A DNA stretch of 64,000 bases from Pseudomonas putida (GTDB lineage Bacteria > Pseudomonadota > Gammaproteobacteria > Pseudomonadales > Pseudomonadaceae): positions 5,596,501 through 5,660,500 of the forward strand of contig NZ_CP109603.1 of assembly GCF_025905425.1 (NCBI RefSeq). The letters are read 5' to 3'. This document shows positions 26,655 through 35,669 of the stretch, piece after piece. Within the stretch, counting starts at the first letter, position 1. The number at the start of each line of letters is the position of its first letter. Position numbers and translations under genes: made by a program. The notes below the pieces were generated by a model. That model was not told where the DNA came from. It worked only from the letters and a program-made list of their open reading frames with translations, and searched no databases.

Positions 26655-26981
26655 TTACCCCCGCCGATCAGCCACGACGCCGATCAACACCAGCACCACC
26701 AGCAGCACCGGTGCCAACGCATAGTTATTGAACTGGCCCAGCCCCTTCACCACCCACGGCGTGGCATAGATCAGCGCTGCACCGCTGCCGATCATCACCA
26801 GCAGGGCCATGAACGGCACCCGCAGGGCGCCAGCCAGGCTGCCCAGGCGTTGTTCCACCGTGGCTTTGATATCGGTGCCGAACAGCACCAGCAGGCAGCC
26901 TACCAAGGCCAGTGAAATCTCCGACAGGTTACTGCGGCTCCAGCGAGAAGCCGTTGCAAGCAGATCAAGTACCAGATCCAT
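26655..26981 (-). CDS. DUF3392 small membrane protein
   Basis: The 108-residue protein has about three hydrophobic segments (ISLALVGCLLVLFG, PFMALLVMIGSGAALIY, LAPVLLVVLVLIGVV). It matches the DUF3392 family found in gamma-proteobacteria; the function is unknown. It lies 9 bases after hemW on the same strand, so it is probably the last gene of the hemW run. Confidence 0.82.
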   Translation of the reverse strand: MDLVLDLLATASRWSRSNLSEISLALVGCLLVLFGTDIKATVEQRLGSLAGALRVPFMALLVMIGSGAALIYATPWVVKGLGQFNNYALAPVLLVVLVLIGVVADRRG

Positions 26982-26990
26982 GGGTCATCC

Positions 26991-28166
26991 TTAGGTCAAG
27001 AAATACTGCAGCAGGTCATTGAGGAACAACTGGCCGCGTGGTGTGGCCGCCAATCGATCCGGTTCGACCCGCAAAAGGCCCTTTTGTTCGGCGGCGCGGC
27101 GTGCCTCGACCAGTTGCGCCAGCGGCAGGCCGGTGCGCTGGGTAAACAGTTCAGCTTCCACGCCATCGGTCAGGCGCAACGCGTTCATCAGGAACTCAAA
27201 AGGTAGCTCGTCGGGTGGCAGCAGCTTCTCACCGGCCTTGAACGGTTTGGCCAGATTGAGGTAGTCCTTGGGCAGGCGGGTTTTCCAGGTACGCAGGATG
27301 CGTCCGTCGGCGAAGGTCAGCTTGCCGTGGGCGCCGGCACCGATACCGATGAAATCCCCAAAGCGCCAGTAATTGAGGTTGTGCTTGGCAGCACGGCCTG
27401 GCTGGGCATAGGCCGACACTTCGTACTGGCGGTAGCCGTGCTCGGCCATCAGGGTCTGGCCAGCCTCCTGAATGTCCCAGAGGATGTCGTCTTCGGGCAG
27501 CTCGGGCGGCTGGTTCCAGAACACCGTGTTGGGCTCCACGGTCAGCTGGTACCAGGACAAGTGGGTCGGCCCCAGCGCGATGGCCTGGCGCAAGTCACCC
27601 AGCGCGTCGTCCAGCGACTGGTCGGGCAGGCCGTGCATCAAGTCCATGTTGAAGTTGTCGAACCCTGCGGCGCGCGCCATGTCGGCAGCGCGGATCGCTT
27701 CGTCGCCATTATGGATACGCCCAAGTGCCTCAAGCTTGGCAGGCTGGAAGCTCTGTACGCCGATGGACAGGCGATTGATGCCTGTTTGCCGGTACGCCTT
27801 GAACTTTTCCTGCTCGAACGTGCCTGGGTTGGCCTCCAGGGTGATTTCGATGTCCGGCGCGAACGGGATGCGTTGTTCAACGCCACGCAGCAGTCGGCCA
27901 AGGGCGTTGGCGCTGAACAAGCTAGGCGTGCCACCACCAAAGAAGATCGAGCTGATCGGGCGGCCTTGTACGGCGGCCAGCTCCTGGTCGAGGTCGTCCA
28001 GTAGGGCTGCGACGTAGGCGTCTTCCGGTAGATCAGGCCCGGCGGCGTGGGAGTTGAAGTCGCAGTAAGGGCATTTGCGTACGCACCACGGGATGTGGAT
28101 GTACAGCGCCAGCGGCGGCAGGCTGGTAAAGCTCGCCGCGCCGGGGGTGGACAACGTTTCGATCAT
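26991..28166 (-). CDS. hemW: Radical SAM heme chaperone HemW
   Basis: HemW, formerly annotated as oxygen-independent coproporphyrinogen oxidase, binds heme and a [4Fe-4S] cluster and delivers heme to respiratory enzymes. The 391-residue protein has the radical-SAM motif C28-x3-C32-x2-C35 ([11 protein letters not shown]) but not the fourth nearby Cys of true HemN. It also has the substrate-domain motif IFFGGGTPS. The ATG overlaps the rdgB stop by 4 bases; a longer open frame upstream lies inside rdgB and is ignored. Confidence 0.93.
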   Translation of the reverse strand: MIETLSTPGAASFTSLPPLALYIHIPWCVRKCPYCDFNSHAAGPDLPEDAYVAALLDDLDQELAAVQGRPISSIFFGGGTPSLFSANALGRLLRGVEQRIPFAPDIEITLEANPGTFEQEKFKAYRQTGINRLSIGVQSFQPAKLEALGRIHNGDEAIRAADMARAAGFDNFNMDLMHGLPDQSLDDALGDLRQAIALGPTHLSWYQLTVEPNTVFWNQPPELPEDDILWDIQEAGQTLMAEHGYRQYEVSAYAQPGRAAKHNLNYWRFGDFIGIGAGAHGKLTFADGRILRTWKTRLPKDYLNLAKPFKAGEKLLPPDELPFEFLMNALRLTDGVEAELFTQRTGLPLAQLVEARRAAEQKGLLRVEPDRLAATPRGQLFLNDLLQYFLT

Positions 28167-28759
28167 GCCAGGCCCAGGCGTTGACGCAGCAGGACCATGG
28201 CGCGGGCGCGGTGGCTGAGCTGGTTCTTGTCGACAGGGGTGAGGTCGGCGCTTGAGCAGTTGCGCTCTGGCACCCAGAACAGTGGGTCGTAGCCAAAGCC
28301 GTGCTCGCCGCTGGCCTCGAACATGATGCGCCCGTGCCACAGGCCTTCGCACAGGATCGGCAGCGGATCGTCAGCGTGACGCACCAGCGCCAGCACGCAG
28401 ACGAACTGCGCACCACGCTCGGCTTCAGGCACGTCTTTCAAGGCGTCGAGCAGCTTGGCGTTGTTTGCCGCATCACCCTTGCCCTCGGCATAGCGAGCCG
28501 AGTAGATGCCCGGCGCGCCGCCGAGGTAATCCACCGCCAGGCCCGAGTCGTCGGCCAGCGCCGGCAGGCCGGAAATGCGCGCGGCATTGCGTGCTTTGAG
28601 AATAGCGTTCTCGACGAACGACAGGCCGGTTTCCTCTGGCTCGACCTGGCTGAATTCGCCGATCGAGCGCAGCTGTACGGAGGCGCCAAGCATGGCTTGG
28701 AGTTCCTTGAGTTTGCCGGCATTGTGGCTGGCCAATACGAGTTGCTGGAAATTCATCAT
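28163..28759 (-). CDS. rdgB: dITP/XTP pyrophosphatase
   Basis: RdgB hydrolyses non-canonical purine nucleotides (dITP, XTP) to prevent their use in DNA. The 198-residue protein has [12 protein letters not shown] at the N-terminus, [14 protein letters not shown] and the catalytic ADDSGLAVD. It overlaps its neighbours on both sides by 4 bases (ATGA), so hemW, rdgB and the DUF4426 gene are translationally coupled. Confidence 0.96.
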   Translation of the reverse strand: MMNFQQLVLASHNAGKLKELQAMLGASVQLRSIGEFSQVEPEETGLSFVENAILKARNAARISGLPALADDSGLAVDYLGGAPGIYSARYAEGKGDAANNAKLLDALKDVPEAERGAQFVCVLALVRHADDPLPILCEGLWHGRIMFEASGEHGFGYDPLFWVPERNCSSADLTPVDKNQLSHRARAMVLLRQRLGLA

Positions 28760-29190
28760 TCGCCTGGGAACACTTCCTGGTTGAAGCTGAGAGAGTTACT
28801 GATGCCACCGGTTTCGATATTCAGGTCGAAGGTCACGGTTTCTGGCTGTTCGATCTTGAACTGGGCGATGTAGTACACCGCGCCCTGTTCAGTGATCTGC
28901 TTGAAAGACAGCGGGCTGCTGCGCCCGGTCAGGTCCTTTACCGTGCCGCTGACGACCGCCATGGCCGGCTTGTTGGCCTTGAGCACGGCAATGTTGAGCA
29001 CGCCTTGATTCTTGCTGCGCACCAGACCGGTGGCCGCGGCCACCTCCGGTGTCAGCATGCTCGACGTGAAAGCGCTGTAGTGTACCGTCACGTCGCCAAA
29101 CACTTCCTTGCGCTCGGGACGGGCGGCATCGGCAGCCAGTACGGGCAGGGCCAGGCACAGGCTGATCAAGAACAGGGCTAGGCGACGCAT
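28756..29190 (-). CDS. DUF4426 periplasmic protein
   Basis: The 144-residue protein has a Sec signal peptide ([19 protein letters not shown], cut before AD). The mature part of about 125 residues is predicted beta-rich and matches DUF4426. The function is unknown. It follows metW by 22 bases and overlaps rdgB by 4 bases, linking methionine synthesis and nucleotide clean-up genes in one transcript. Confidence 0.85.
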   Translation of the reverse strand: MRRLALFLISLCLALPVLAADAARPERKEVFGDVTVHYSAFTSSMLTPEVAAATGLVRSKNQGVLNIAVLKANKPAMAVVSGTVKDLTGRSSPLSFKQITEQGAVYYIAQFKIEQPETVTFDLNIETGGISNSLSFNQEVFPGE

Positions 29191-29212
29191 GGGGCGATTC
29201 CTCCGGTAGGCG

Positions 29213-29833
29213 TCAGACCGCGAGCTGGTGCTCCTGCAGGCCCGGGCTGCTGACGCGATAGATGCCGATCTCACCTAGAAGATTAGGCCATAGCCGGCCG
29301 CCCCACCCATTACGGTGCAAATGGTCGACGGCCAGGCGGTCGAGTACCTTGGCATGGCGTTCGTGGCACAGCTCTTCAAAGTCGGCGAAGGTGCAGAAGT
29401 GGATGTTCGGCGTGTTGTACCAGGTATACGGCATGAAGTCCGACACCGGCATGCGGCCTTTGGTCGCCAGGTACCAGCGGCAGCGCCAGTGTCCGAAATT
29501 GGGGAAGGTGATGATGCACTGACGGCCCACACGCAGCATCTCGTCGAGGATGCGGTCGGGGTACTCCACGGCCTGCAAGGCCTGGGTCATGATCACCACA
29601 TCGAAACTGTTGCTGGCGAAGTTGCCCAGGCCTTTGTCCAGGTCCTGTTCGATGACGTTGACGCCCTTGGCCACGCACGCGGCGATATTGTCGGCGTCGA
29701 TCTCCAGGCCGTAACCGGTGACCTGCTTGCGGTCACGCAGCGAGGCCAGCAGTTCGCCACTGCCGCAGCCCAGGTCGAGTACCCGGCTGCCGGCGGGAAT
29801 CCAGTCGTGGATGATTTCCAGATCGGCTCTCAT
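29213..29833 (-). CDS. metW: Methionine biosynthesis protein MetW
   Basis: MetW is a methyltransferase-fold protein that supports MetX activity. The 206-residue protein has the SAM-like motif VLDLGCGSGELLASL and a conserved LVGRQCIITFPNFGHW-type segment (here RVGRQCIITFPNFGHW). It follows metX by 7 bases, the usual arrangement in Pseudomonas. Confidence 0.95.
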   Translation of the reverse strand: MRADLEIIHDWIPAGSRVLDLGCGSGELLASLRDRKQVTGYGLEIDADNIAACVAKGVNVIEQDLDKGLGNFASNSFDVVIMTQALQAVEYPDRILDEMLRVGRQCIITFPNFGHWRCRWYLATKGRMPVSDFMPYTWYNTPNIHFCTFADFEELCHERHAKVLDRLAVDHLHRNGWGGRLWPNLLGEIGIYRVSSPGLQEHQLAV

Positions 29834-29840
29834 GCTGTCC

Positions 29841-30980
29841 TCAGATGGCGATGCGGTTCATGTAGTTCGAGAAACCCTGCATGTAGCGAGGTGTGGGGAT
29901 CAGGAAGGCATCGTGCCCGTAGGGCGAGTCGATCTCCAGGTAACAGACGTTCTTGCGCGCGGCCATCAGTGCATCGACGATCTCGCGCGAACGGGCTGGC
30001 GAGAAGCGCCAGTCGGTGGTGAACGACATGATGCAGTAGTCTGCCGTGACAGGGGCCAGGGTGGCGGCAAGGTCGCCGCCGTGGGCCGCGGCCGGGTCGA
30101 AATAATCCAGAGCCTTGGTCATCAGCAGGTAGGTGTTGGCGTCGAAACGGCCAGAAAACTCTTCGCCCTGATAGCGCAGGTAGCTTTCGACCTGGAACTC
30201 GACGCTGTGGAAGTCGTAGTTGAGCTTGTCGCTCTTGAGCTCACGGCCGAATTTTTCACCCATCGAGTCATCGGACAGGTAGGTGATGTGGCCCACCATG
30301 CGCGCCAGCATCAACCCGCGCTTGGGGATCACGCCCTGGTCCTGGAATGAACCACCGTGGAATTCCGGGTCGGTGAGGATGGCCTGGCGTGCTACTTCGT
30401 TGAAGGCGATGTTCTGCGCCGACAACTTGGGCGCCGAGGCGATATCGACGCAGTGGCGCACGCGATCAGGGTAGGTGATGGTCCATTGCAGCGCCTGCAT
30501 GCCGCCAAGGCTGCCGCCGACGACTGCGGCCCATTGGCCAATGCCCAGGCGGTCGGCCAGGCGAACCTGGCTGTGCACCCAGTCTTCCACGGTCAGCACC
30601 GGGAAGTCGGCGCCATAAGGCTTGCCGGTGGCGGGGTTGAGGCTGCTCGGGCCGGTACTGCCATTGCAGCCGCCGAGGTTGTTCAGGCTGACCACGAAGA
30701 AACGGTTGGTGTCGATCGGCTTGCCGGGGCCGATGCAGCTGTCCCACCAGCCCGGCTTGCGGTCGGTGGCGGCATGGTAGCCAGCAGCATGGTGATGGCC
30801 GGACAAGGCATGGCAGATCAGCACGGCATTGCTTGCGCTGGCGTTCAGGGTGCCATAGGTCTCATAGACCAGCTCGTAGCTGATCAGGGAACGGCCACAG
30901 GCCAGTGCCAGCGGCTCTTCGAACCGGGCTGTTTGCGGTGTAACCAGACCGACGGAATCTTCGGGAAGGACAGTGGACAT
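29841..30980 (-). CDS. metX: Homoserine O-acyltransferase (probably succinyl-transferring)
   Basis: MetX activates homoserine for methionine synthesis. The 379-residue alpha/beta hydrolase-fold protein has the nucleophile Ser157 in [13 protein letters not shown] and the late catalytic histidine in YGHDAFLIP. Pseudomonas MetX enzymes have been assigned as succinyltransferases (MetXS) despite their resemblance to acetyltransferases. That preference is known of the family and was not tested here. metW follows directly, and a strong hairpin lies upstream. Confidence 0.94.
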   Translation of the reverse strand: MSTVLPEDSVGLVTPQTARFEEPLALACGRSLISYELVYETYGTLNASASNAVLICHALSGHHHAAGYHAATDRKPGWWDSCIGPGKPIDTNRFFVVSLNNLGGCNGSTGPSSLNPATGKPYGADFPVLTVEDWVHSQVRLADRLGIGQWAAVVGGSLGGMQALQWTITYPDRVRHCVDIASAPKLSAQNIAFNEVARQAILTDPEFHGGSFQDQGVIPKRGLMLARMVGHITYLSDDSMGEKFGRELKSDKLNYDFHSVEFQVESYLRYQGEEFSGRFDANTYLLMTKALDYFDPAAAHGGDLAATLAPVTADYCIMSFTTDWRFSPARSREIVDALMAARKNVCYLEIDSPYGHDAFLIPTPRYMQGFSNYMNRIAI

Positions 30981-31026
30981 CGACCCTGCTCACGCTTGAC
31001 GGAGGCGTAAGTCTAAAGAGCGCTAC

Positions 31027-31058
31027 CCCCTGCGGCAAGCAAAGGCTTGCCGCAGGGG
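31027..31058 (-). other. Perfect 14-bp hairpin between the YggT gene and metX
   Basis: CCCCTGCGGCAAGC and GCTTGCCGCAGGGG are perfect complements around a 4-base loop. On the minus strand no T run follows. It may stabilise or separate the yggS-proC-YggT mRNA from metX, or act as a weak or Rho-assisted stop. Confidence 0.5.
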
Positions 31059-31081
31059 CGTCGATGCTCACGGGCGTTGAA

Positions 31082-31672
31082 TCAGATCATCCGCCACAGT
31101 TCTTGTGGCATGCCGGCATAGGCAGCCAGTGGCGGCATGACGAACGACTGGATCACCTGGATCGCCAGGAACGCGAAGATCGGCGAGATGTCCATGCCGC
31201 CCAGGTTGGGCACGAGGCGACGGAACGGCGCCAGCACCGGTTCGCTGATCTGGTAAGCAAGCTCTGCGGCCGGGTTGTGGCTGTTTGGCGCGACCCAGGA
31301 GACGATCACCATGACGATCATCGCGACCCAGAAGATCTTCAGGAACAGCGAGGTGATGCCGATGATGGCCCACATCAGCAGGTGCAGGACATCGCCAAAG
31401 GTGCCGTAGGTAACCATCAGCACAAAGGCCATCAGCAGCGCCTGGATGAGCACCGCGAGCAGCAGGGACGAGGTGTCCAGGCCACCGATGCTGGGGATGA
31501 TACGGCGGATCGGCTTGAGCAGCGGCTGGGTGGCGCGTACTGCGAACTGGCACAGCGGGTTGTAGAAGTTGGCCTTGACCAGCTGCAGCACGAAGCGCAG
31601 CAGGACGATCACCAGGTACAGGCTGACCAGGGTTTGCACCACGAAAATCGCGGCGCCTGACAGTGCATTCAT
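31082..31672 (-). CDS. YggT family membrane protein
   Basis: The 196-residue protein has two YGGT repeats of two membrane segments each, with the recurring pattern NPLCQFAVRATQPLLKPIRR and, later, ISEPVLAPFRRLVPNLGG. Its function is unclear; E. coli YggT has been linked to osmotic stress tolerance. It follows proC by 10 bases in the conserved yggS-proC-yggT run. Confidence 0.92.
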   Translation of the reverse strand: MNALSGAAIFVVQTLVSLYLVIVLLRFVLQLVKANFYNPLCQFAVRATQPLLKPIRRIIPSIGGLDTSSLLLAVLIQALLMAFVLMVTYGTFGDVLHLLMWAIIGITSLFLKIFWVAMIVMVIVSWVAPNSHNPAAELAYQISEPVLAPFRRLVPNLGGMDISPIFAFLAIQVIQSFVMPPLAAYAGMPQELWRMI

Positions 31673-31682
31673 CTAGAGCTCC

Positions 31683-32501
31683 TTATTTGCCCAGTTGTTC
31701 GGCCAGTTCGGCGGAGCGTGTCGCTGCGGCTTGCAGCGCTTGCTCGACGATGGCTTCGAAGCCGTTGGCCTGGAACGACTTGATCGCAGCTTCGGTGGTG
31801 CCGGCTGGCGAGGTGACGCGGCGGCGCAGCTCGGCGGCGTCGACATCGCTGGCAACGGCCATGCGCGCAGCGCCCAGTGCAGTTTGCAGGGTCAGCTGGG
31901 AGGCGGTTTCGCGGGGCAGGCCAAGTTTTTCACCGGCGGCGGTCATGGCCTCGATCAGCAGGAAGAAGTACGCCGGCCCGCTGCCGGATACGGCAGTCAC
32001 CGCATCCAGTTGTTGCTCCTGCTCCAGCCACAGGGCGGTGCCTACGGCGGACAGCAGCTGTTCGGCCTGTTGACGCTGATCTGCGCTGACTTCCTCGGTG
32101 GCATACAGGCCGCTGACGCCTTGGCGCAGCAGCGCGGGTGTATTGGGCATGCAGCGCACTACCGGGCGGGCGCCAACCCAGCTCTGCAGGCTGGCGCAGG
32201 TAATGCCGGCGGCGATCGAAACGATCAGCTGGCCGTCTTGCAGGTGGGCCTGCAGGGCCTGGCAAACGGCTTTCATGACCTGTGGTTTGACCGCCAGCAC
32301 GATCACGTCGGCGCCGGCGATTGCCTGGGCATTGTCTTCGAAGGTTTCGATGCCGTGCTCGGCCTGGATGCGGGTGCGGGTCTCGGCGCCCGGGTCGCTG
32401 GCGCGGATCTGCGATGCCTCCAGGCCCTGGGCACGCAGGCCGCCGATCAGGCTGGCGGCCATGTTGCCGGCGCCGATAAAGGCAATACGTGTCTTGCTCA
32501 T
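31683..32501 (-). CDS. proC: Pyrroline-5-carboxylate reductase
   Basis: ProC reduces pyrroline-5-carboxylate to proline with NADPH. The 272-residue protein has the nucleotide-binding N-terminus IAFIGAGNMAASLIGGL and the signature region RRRVTSPAGTTEAAI. It lies between yggS and yggT, as in many proteobacteria. Confidence 0.97.
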   Translation of the reverse strand: MSKTRIAFIGAGNMAASLIGGLRAQGLEASQIRASDPGAETRTRIQAEHGIETFEDNAQAIAGADVIVLAVKPQVMKAVCQALQAHLQDGQLIVSIAAGITCASLQSWVGARPVVRCMPNTPALLRQGVSGLYATEEVSADQRQQAEQLLSAVGTALWLEQEQQLDAVTAVSGSGPAYFFLLIEAMTAAGEKLGLPRETASQLTLQTALGAARMAVASDVDAAELRRRVTSPAGTTEAAIKSFQANGFEAIVEQALQAAATRSAELAEQLGK

Positions 32502-32539
32502 GTCAGGTCCTTGTGGGAAAGAGTGAGTAAAGCATGGAA

Positions 32540-33226
32540 TCAGACGGGCCCGTAATCACGCGCGCCGAACAAGGCGGTGCCGATACGCACCCAGGTCGCT
32601 CCCTGGGCAATCGCCGCCTCCAGGTCGTGGCTCATGCCCATGGACAAGGTGTCCAGGCCAAGGCCCAGGCCCTGTTGCAAGTCGCGCAGGCTGGCGAACG
32701 CGGCTTCCTGTGCGGCGCGGTCATCGGTGGGCTCAGGGATCGCCATCAGCCCGCGCAGGCGCAGGTTGGGCAGGCTGGCGACCGCCTTGGCCAGCGCCGG
32801 GAGGTCGGCGGGTGCGCAGCCGGACTTGCTGTCTTCGCCACTGACATTCACCTGCAGGCAGATGTTCAGCGGCGCCAATGAGGCAGGGCGCTGCTCCGAC
32901 AGGCGTTGGGCGATCTTCAGGCGGTCCACGGAATGTACCCAGTCGAAATGCTCGGCAATGGCTTTGGTCTTGTTCGACTGAATGGGGCCGATGAAGTGCC
33001 AGATCAAGGGCAGGTCGCGCAACGCGTCCTGCTTGGTCAGTGCTTCCTGCAGGTAGTTCTCGCCGACATCGCGCACGCCAGCGGCGTGGATTTCACGGAT
33101 GGCGCTGGCGGGCTTGGTCTTGCTCACCGCCAGCAACTGGATGCTGGCCGGATCCCGCCCGGCAGCCTGGGCGGCGCTGGCGATGCGGGCGGCGAGGGCG
33201 GATAGGTTGTCTGCTATGGTGGACAT
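32540..33226 (-). CDS. yggS: PLP homeostasis protein YggS (PROSC family)
   Basis: This single-domain TIM-barrel PLP-binding protein keeps pyridoxal phosphate and amino-acid pools in balance. The 228-residue protein has the PLP lysine in LLAVSKTKP, the motif GENYLQEA and the late phosphate loop MSHDLEAAI. The ATG opening MSTIADNLSALAARI was preferred to a longer frame that runs into the divergent pilT promoter region. Confidence 0.95.
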   Translation of the reverse strand: MSTIADNLSALAARIASAAQAAGRDPASIQLLAVSKTKPASAIREIHAAGVRDVGENYLQEALTKQDALRDLPLIWHFIGPIQSNKTKAIAEHFDWVHSVDRLKIAQRLSEQRPASLAPLNICLQVNVSGEDSKSGCAPADLPALAKAVASLPNLRLRGLMAIPEPTDDRAAQEAAFASLRDLQQGLGLGLDTLSMGMSHDLEAAIAQGATWVRIGTALFGARDYGPV

Positions 33227-33290
33227 GGATCGATGCCGGCGGCGAAAGGTCTGCGGCATTCTACCTGCTTGATCGCCTTTGGGGAGTCTC

Positions 33291-34289
33291 ATGGATGTGA
33301 CCGACCTGTTGGCCCGTGCGATGGATGCGGGGGCTTCGGACCTGCACCTGGCGGCGGGCCAGATACCGATGCTGCGCCTTGATGGCGAGCTGCAACGCAT
33401 GGGCCTGCCGCCACTGATGTCGGCAGCCCTGAATGATGCGATGGCGCCCTTATTGAGTGATGACCAGCGCCGGCAATGGGCGCAGGGAGACGCGCTGGAT
33501 ATCGCCTTGCAGTTGCCTGAGCTAGGCCGCTTTCGCCTGAACCTGTTTCGTCAGTTGAATGGCCCAGCGGCAACCTTTCGCTTGATCCCGAAACGTATTG
33601 CGACACTCGATGAACTCGACCTCGGGGAAGTGTTTCAGGCTATTTCACAATGCGCTGATGGCCTGGTTCTGGTCGGCGGGCCAACCGGCAGTGGCAAATC
33701 CTGCACCCTGGCGGCGTTGCTCGATCAGCTCAACCGCGAACGGGCGGTGCACATCATCACCCTTGAAGACCCTGTTGAAGTTATCCACAACAGCCAGCGC
33801 GGCCTGGTCAATCAGCGCGAGATGGGGCGCGATTGCAGCGGGTTTGCCCAGGGGCTGCGCAGTGCGCTGCGCCAGGATCCGGACGTGATCATGATGGGTG
33901 AATTACGGGATCTGGAGACGATTCGCCTGGCGTTGCGGGCGGCGGAAACGGGGCACCTGGTGCTGGCGACAGTGCATACGCGCTCGGCTGCAGGCAGCAT
34001 CGACCGGTTGGTGGAGGTGTTTGCCGCCGAGGAGAAGCCGCTGGTGCGGGCGATGCTGGCGGAGTCGCTGCGGGTGGTGGTGGCGCAGGTACTGGTCAAG
34101 CGCGTGGGCGGCGGGCGAGTGGCGGCGCGCGAAGTGCTGGTGGCCAACACGGCAGTGCGTAATTTGATTCGCGAAGGGCGGATGGCGCAGCTGAGTTCAG
34201 TGATGCAGACGGGCGCGTCGGAGGGGATGCGGACGATGGAGGGGGCTATGCGGGGTTTGAGGGATAAGGGATTGATCGACGCGTTGTAG
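33291..34289 (+). CDS. pilT: Type IV pilus retraction ATPase PilT
   Basis: PilT is the hexameric ATPase that depolymerises pili. The 332-residue protein has Walker A GGPTGSGKS (about residue 130), the Asp box, Walker B IMMGELRD and the His box HLVLATVHTRSA. GGGGAG precedes the ATG. No pilU follows; the gene ends at a REP pair. The compact pilMN-OP-Q cluster 13 kb away is the only other pilus locus in the window. Confidence 0.94.
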   Translation: MDVTDLLARAMDAGASDLHLAAGQIPMLRLDGELQRMGLPPLMSAALNDAMAPLLSDDQRRQWAQGDALDIALQLPELGRFRLNLFRQLNGPAATFRLIPKRIATLDELDLGEVFQAISQCADGLVLVGGPTGSGKSCTLAALLDQLNRERAVHIITLEDPVEVIHNSQRGLVNQREMGRDCSGFAQGLRSALRQDPDVIMMGELRDLETIRLALRAAETGHLVLATVHTRSAAGSIDRLVEVFAAEEKPLVRAMLAESLRVVVAQVLVKRVGGGRVAAREVLVANTAVRNLIREGRMAQLSSVMQTGASEGMRTMEGAMRGLRDKGLIDAL

Positions 34290-34299
34290 CGTTTGTTCC

Positions 34300-34391
34300 G
34301 GCCTCTTCGCGGGCAAGCCCGCTCCCACAGGTATCGCGTAATCCTCAGAATTAGCGCTGTCTGTGGGAGCGGGCTTGCCCGCGAAGAGGCC
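34300..34391. repeat. REP pair between pilT and the C40 peptidase gene
   Basis: Arms 34300-34330 and 34361-34391 are perfect 31-base inverted copies beginning GGCCTCTTCGCGGGCAAGCC. No separate terminator is seen between these convergent genes, so the REP hairpin may do that work. Confidence 0.95.
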
Positions 34392-34413
34392 AGAACAGAG
34401 TGGCGCGCAATTA

Positions 34414-35037
34414 TCAGCGCTTGGCCAGTGCCAGCTGCTGTTCCTTCGGCAACACCCGCTTGGCCACGACATAATGCTTCTGCCAGTAAGGCTTGCTCAG
34501 GGTATCGATGCTCACCCGCTTGCCGCGACGCGGGGCATGGATGAAGCGGTCGTTGCCCAGGTAGATGGCAACGTGGTTGACCCGTCGGCTCTTGATGTTG
34601 AAGAAGATCAGGTCACCCGGCTTGAGGTCACCCTTGGCTACCTTCACGCCGTGGCCCTGGGCCATGGCATTGGAGGTGCGCGGTAGGTCGACATCGGCCA
34701 CATCGTTGAACGCGTATTTGACCAGCCCACTGCAGTCGAAGCCCTTTTTCGGGCTGCTGCCGCCCCAGACATAAGGCGTGCCGAGTACATTGACCGCACG
34801 GCTGAGCACATCGCTGCTCTGCTTCGGCGACATCGCGGCGACGGGCAGGACGCGGCTGCTGGCGGTATTGCTTGGGCGTGCGCGCAGCGTGGTGTGCTTG
34901 GCAGGCGCGTGTTTCACCGAGGCATTGGTGGTATAGCCGGTGAAACCGTTGGGAAGACGTTGCTCACGATTGGTGGCGTGGGCGGCCAGGGGCAATAATA
35001 GACAGAGGGTCAGCCATGTCTTGAGTAAAGGCGGCAT
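34414..35037 (-). CDS. NlpC/P60 (C40) peptidoglycan endopeptidase
   Basis: The 207-residue protein has a signal peptide (MPPLLKTWLTLCLLLPLAAH, cut near residue 21), a basic low-complexity linker to about residue 75 and an NlpC/P60 domain. The catalytic Cys102 is in GFDCSGLVKYAF, His155 in NHVAIYLG and a third polar residue, His167, in FIHAPR. It should cleave peptide stems of cell-wall peptidoglycan in the periplasm. It has no lipobox. Confidence 0.92.
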   Translation of the reverse strand: MPPLLKTWLTLCLLLPLAAHATNREQRLPNGFTGYTTNASVKHAPAKHTTLRARPSNTASSRVLPVAAMSPKQSSDVLSRAVNVLGTPYVWGGSSPKKGFDCSGLVKYAFNDVADVDLPRTSNAMAQGHGVKVAKGDLKPGDLIFFNIKSRRVNHVAIYLGNDRFIHAPRRGKRVSIDTLSKPYWQKHYVVAKRVLPKEQQLALAKR

Positions 35038-35092
35038 AGATGAAGCTCTTTATGAATAGTTATGTGGTGGGCGCGCAACTTTATAACAGCTT

Positions 35093-35102
35093 TTTGATCA
35101 AA
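35093..35102. promoter_or_regulatory. Palindrome TTTGATCAAA upstream of the C40 peptidase gene
   Basis: A perfect 10-base palindrome lies about 56 bases before the C40 start. A minus-strand TATAAA (35085 to 35080) that could be its -10 lies closer to the gene. It is short enough to be chance. Confidence 0.25.
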
Positions 35103-35204
35103 TTCTGATCCGTTTGTCGATTGGCAGGGTGCCATACGTCGGCCAGCAACGAGAAAGTCACATTTTTTCTTAGAAAATTTTCGGATAACCCACGAGGGCT
35201 ATGA

Positions 35205-35624
35205 ATGAACAGTTATCAACAGGGTGAGCCGCTCCACGACACCCACAGCAAGGTCATCGGTTACCTGTTGTGGATTTTCGGCTTCACCGGCTCGCACCGT
35301 TTCTACTACGGCAAGCCTATCACCGGGACAATCTGGTTCTTCACCCTGGGCCTGCTGGGTATCGGTTGGCTGATCGACCTGTTCCTGATTCCGTCGATGG
35401 ATCGCGAGGCGGACCTGCGCTTCCGGGCCGGGCGAATCGACTACAACATCGCCTGGATTCTGCTGACGTTCCTGGGCATCTTCGGCATGCACCGTCTGTA
35501 CCAGGGCAAGTGGATCACCGCGATCATCTACTTTTTCACCGGTGGCCTGTTCCTGGTCGGCGTGCTGTATGACTTCTGGACGCTGAACAGCCAGATTTCC
35601 GAAGCCAACAGCGATCGGCGCTGA
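35205..35624 (+). CDS. Tandem TM2-domain membrane protein
   Basis: The 139-residue protein contains two TM2-like units. The first is TGSHRFYYGKPITGTIWFFT (about 27-60) and the second FGMHRLYQGKWITAIIYFF (about 93-130). Each has the G-x-H-R-F/L-Y-x-G-K core and two membrane segments. The function is unknown. GAGGG stands 7 bases before the ATG; an overlapping ATG 4 bases earlier is in another frame. Confidence 0.88.
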   Translation: MNSYQQGEPLHDTHSKVIGYLLWIFGFTGSHRFYYGKPITGTIWFFTLGLLGIGWLIDLFLIPSMDREADLRFRAGRIDYNIAWILLTFLGIFGMHRLYQGKWITAIIYFFTGGLFLVGVLYDFWTLNSQISEANSDRR

Positions 35625-35627
35625 GTG

Positions 35628-35669
35628 AAAAAAGGCCTTGGCGCAAGATTGCGGCAAGGCCTTTTTCTT
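35628..35669. terminator. Bidirectional terminator between the TM2 gene and the SPOR gene
   Basis: AAAAAAGGCCTTG pairs with CAAGGCCTTTTT around a 14-base loop that itself can pair (GCGCAA/TTGCGG). It gives a T run on either strand and serves two convergent genes. Confidence 0.88.

Noticed and set aside
28167..28352. An N-terminal extension of hemW
   Set aside because: It lies inside rdgB in another frame and gives Arg/Pro-rich sequence without homology; the ATGA overlap start fits the family.
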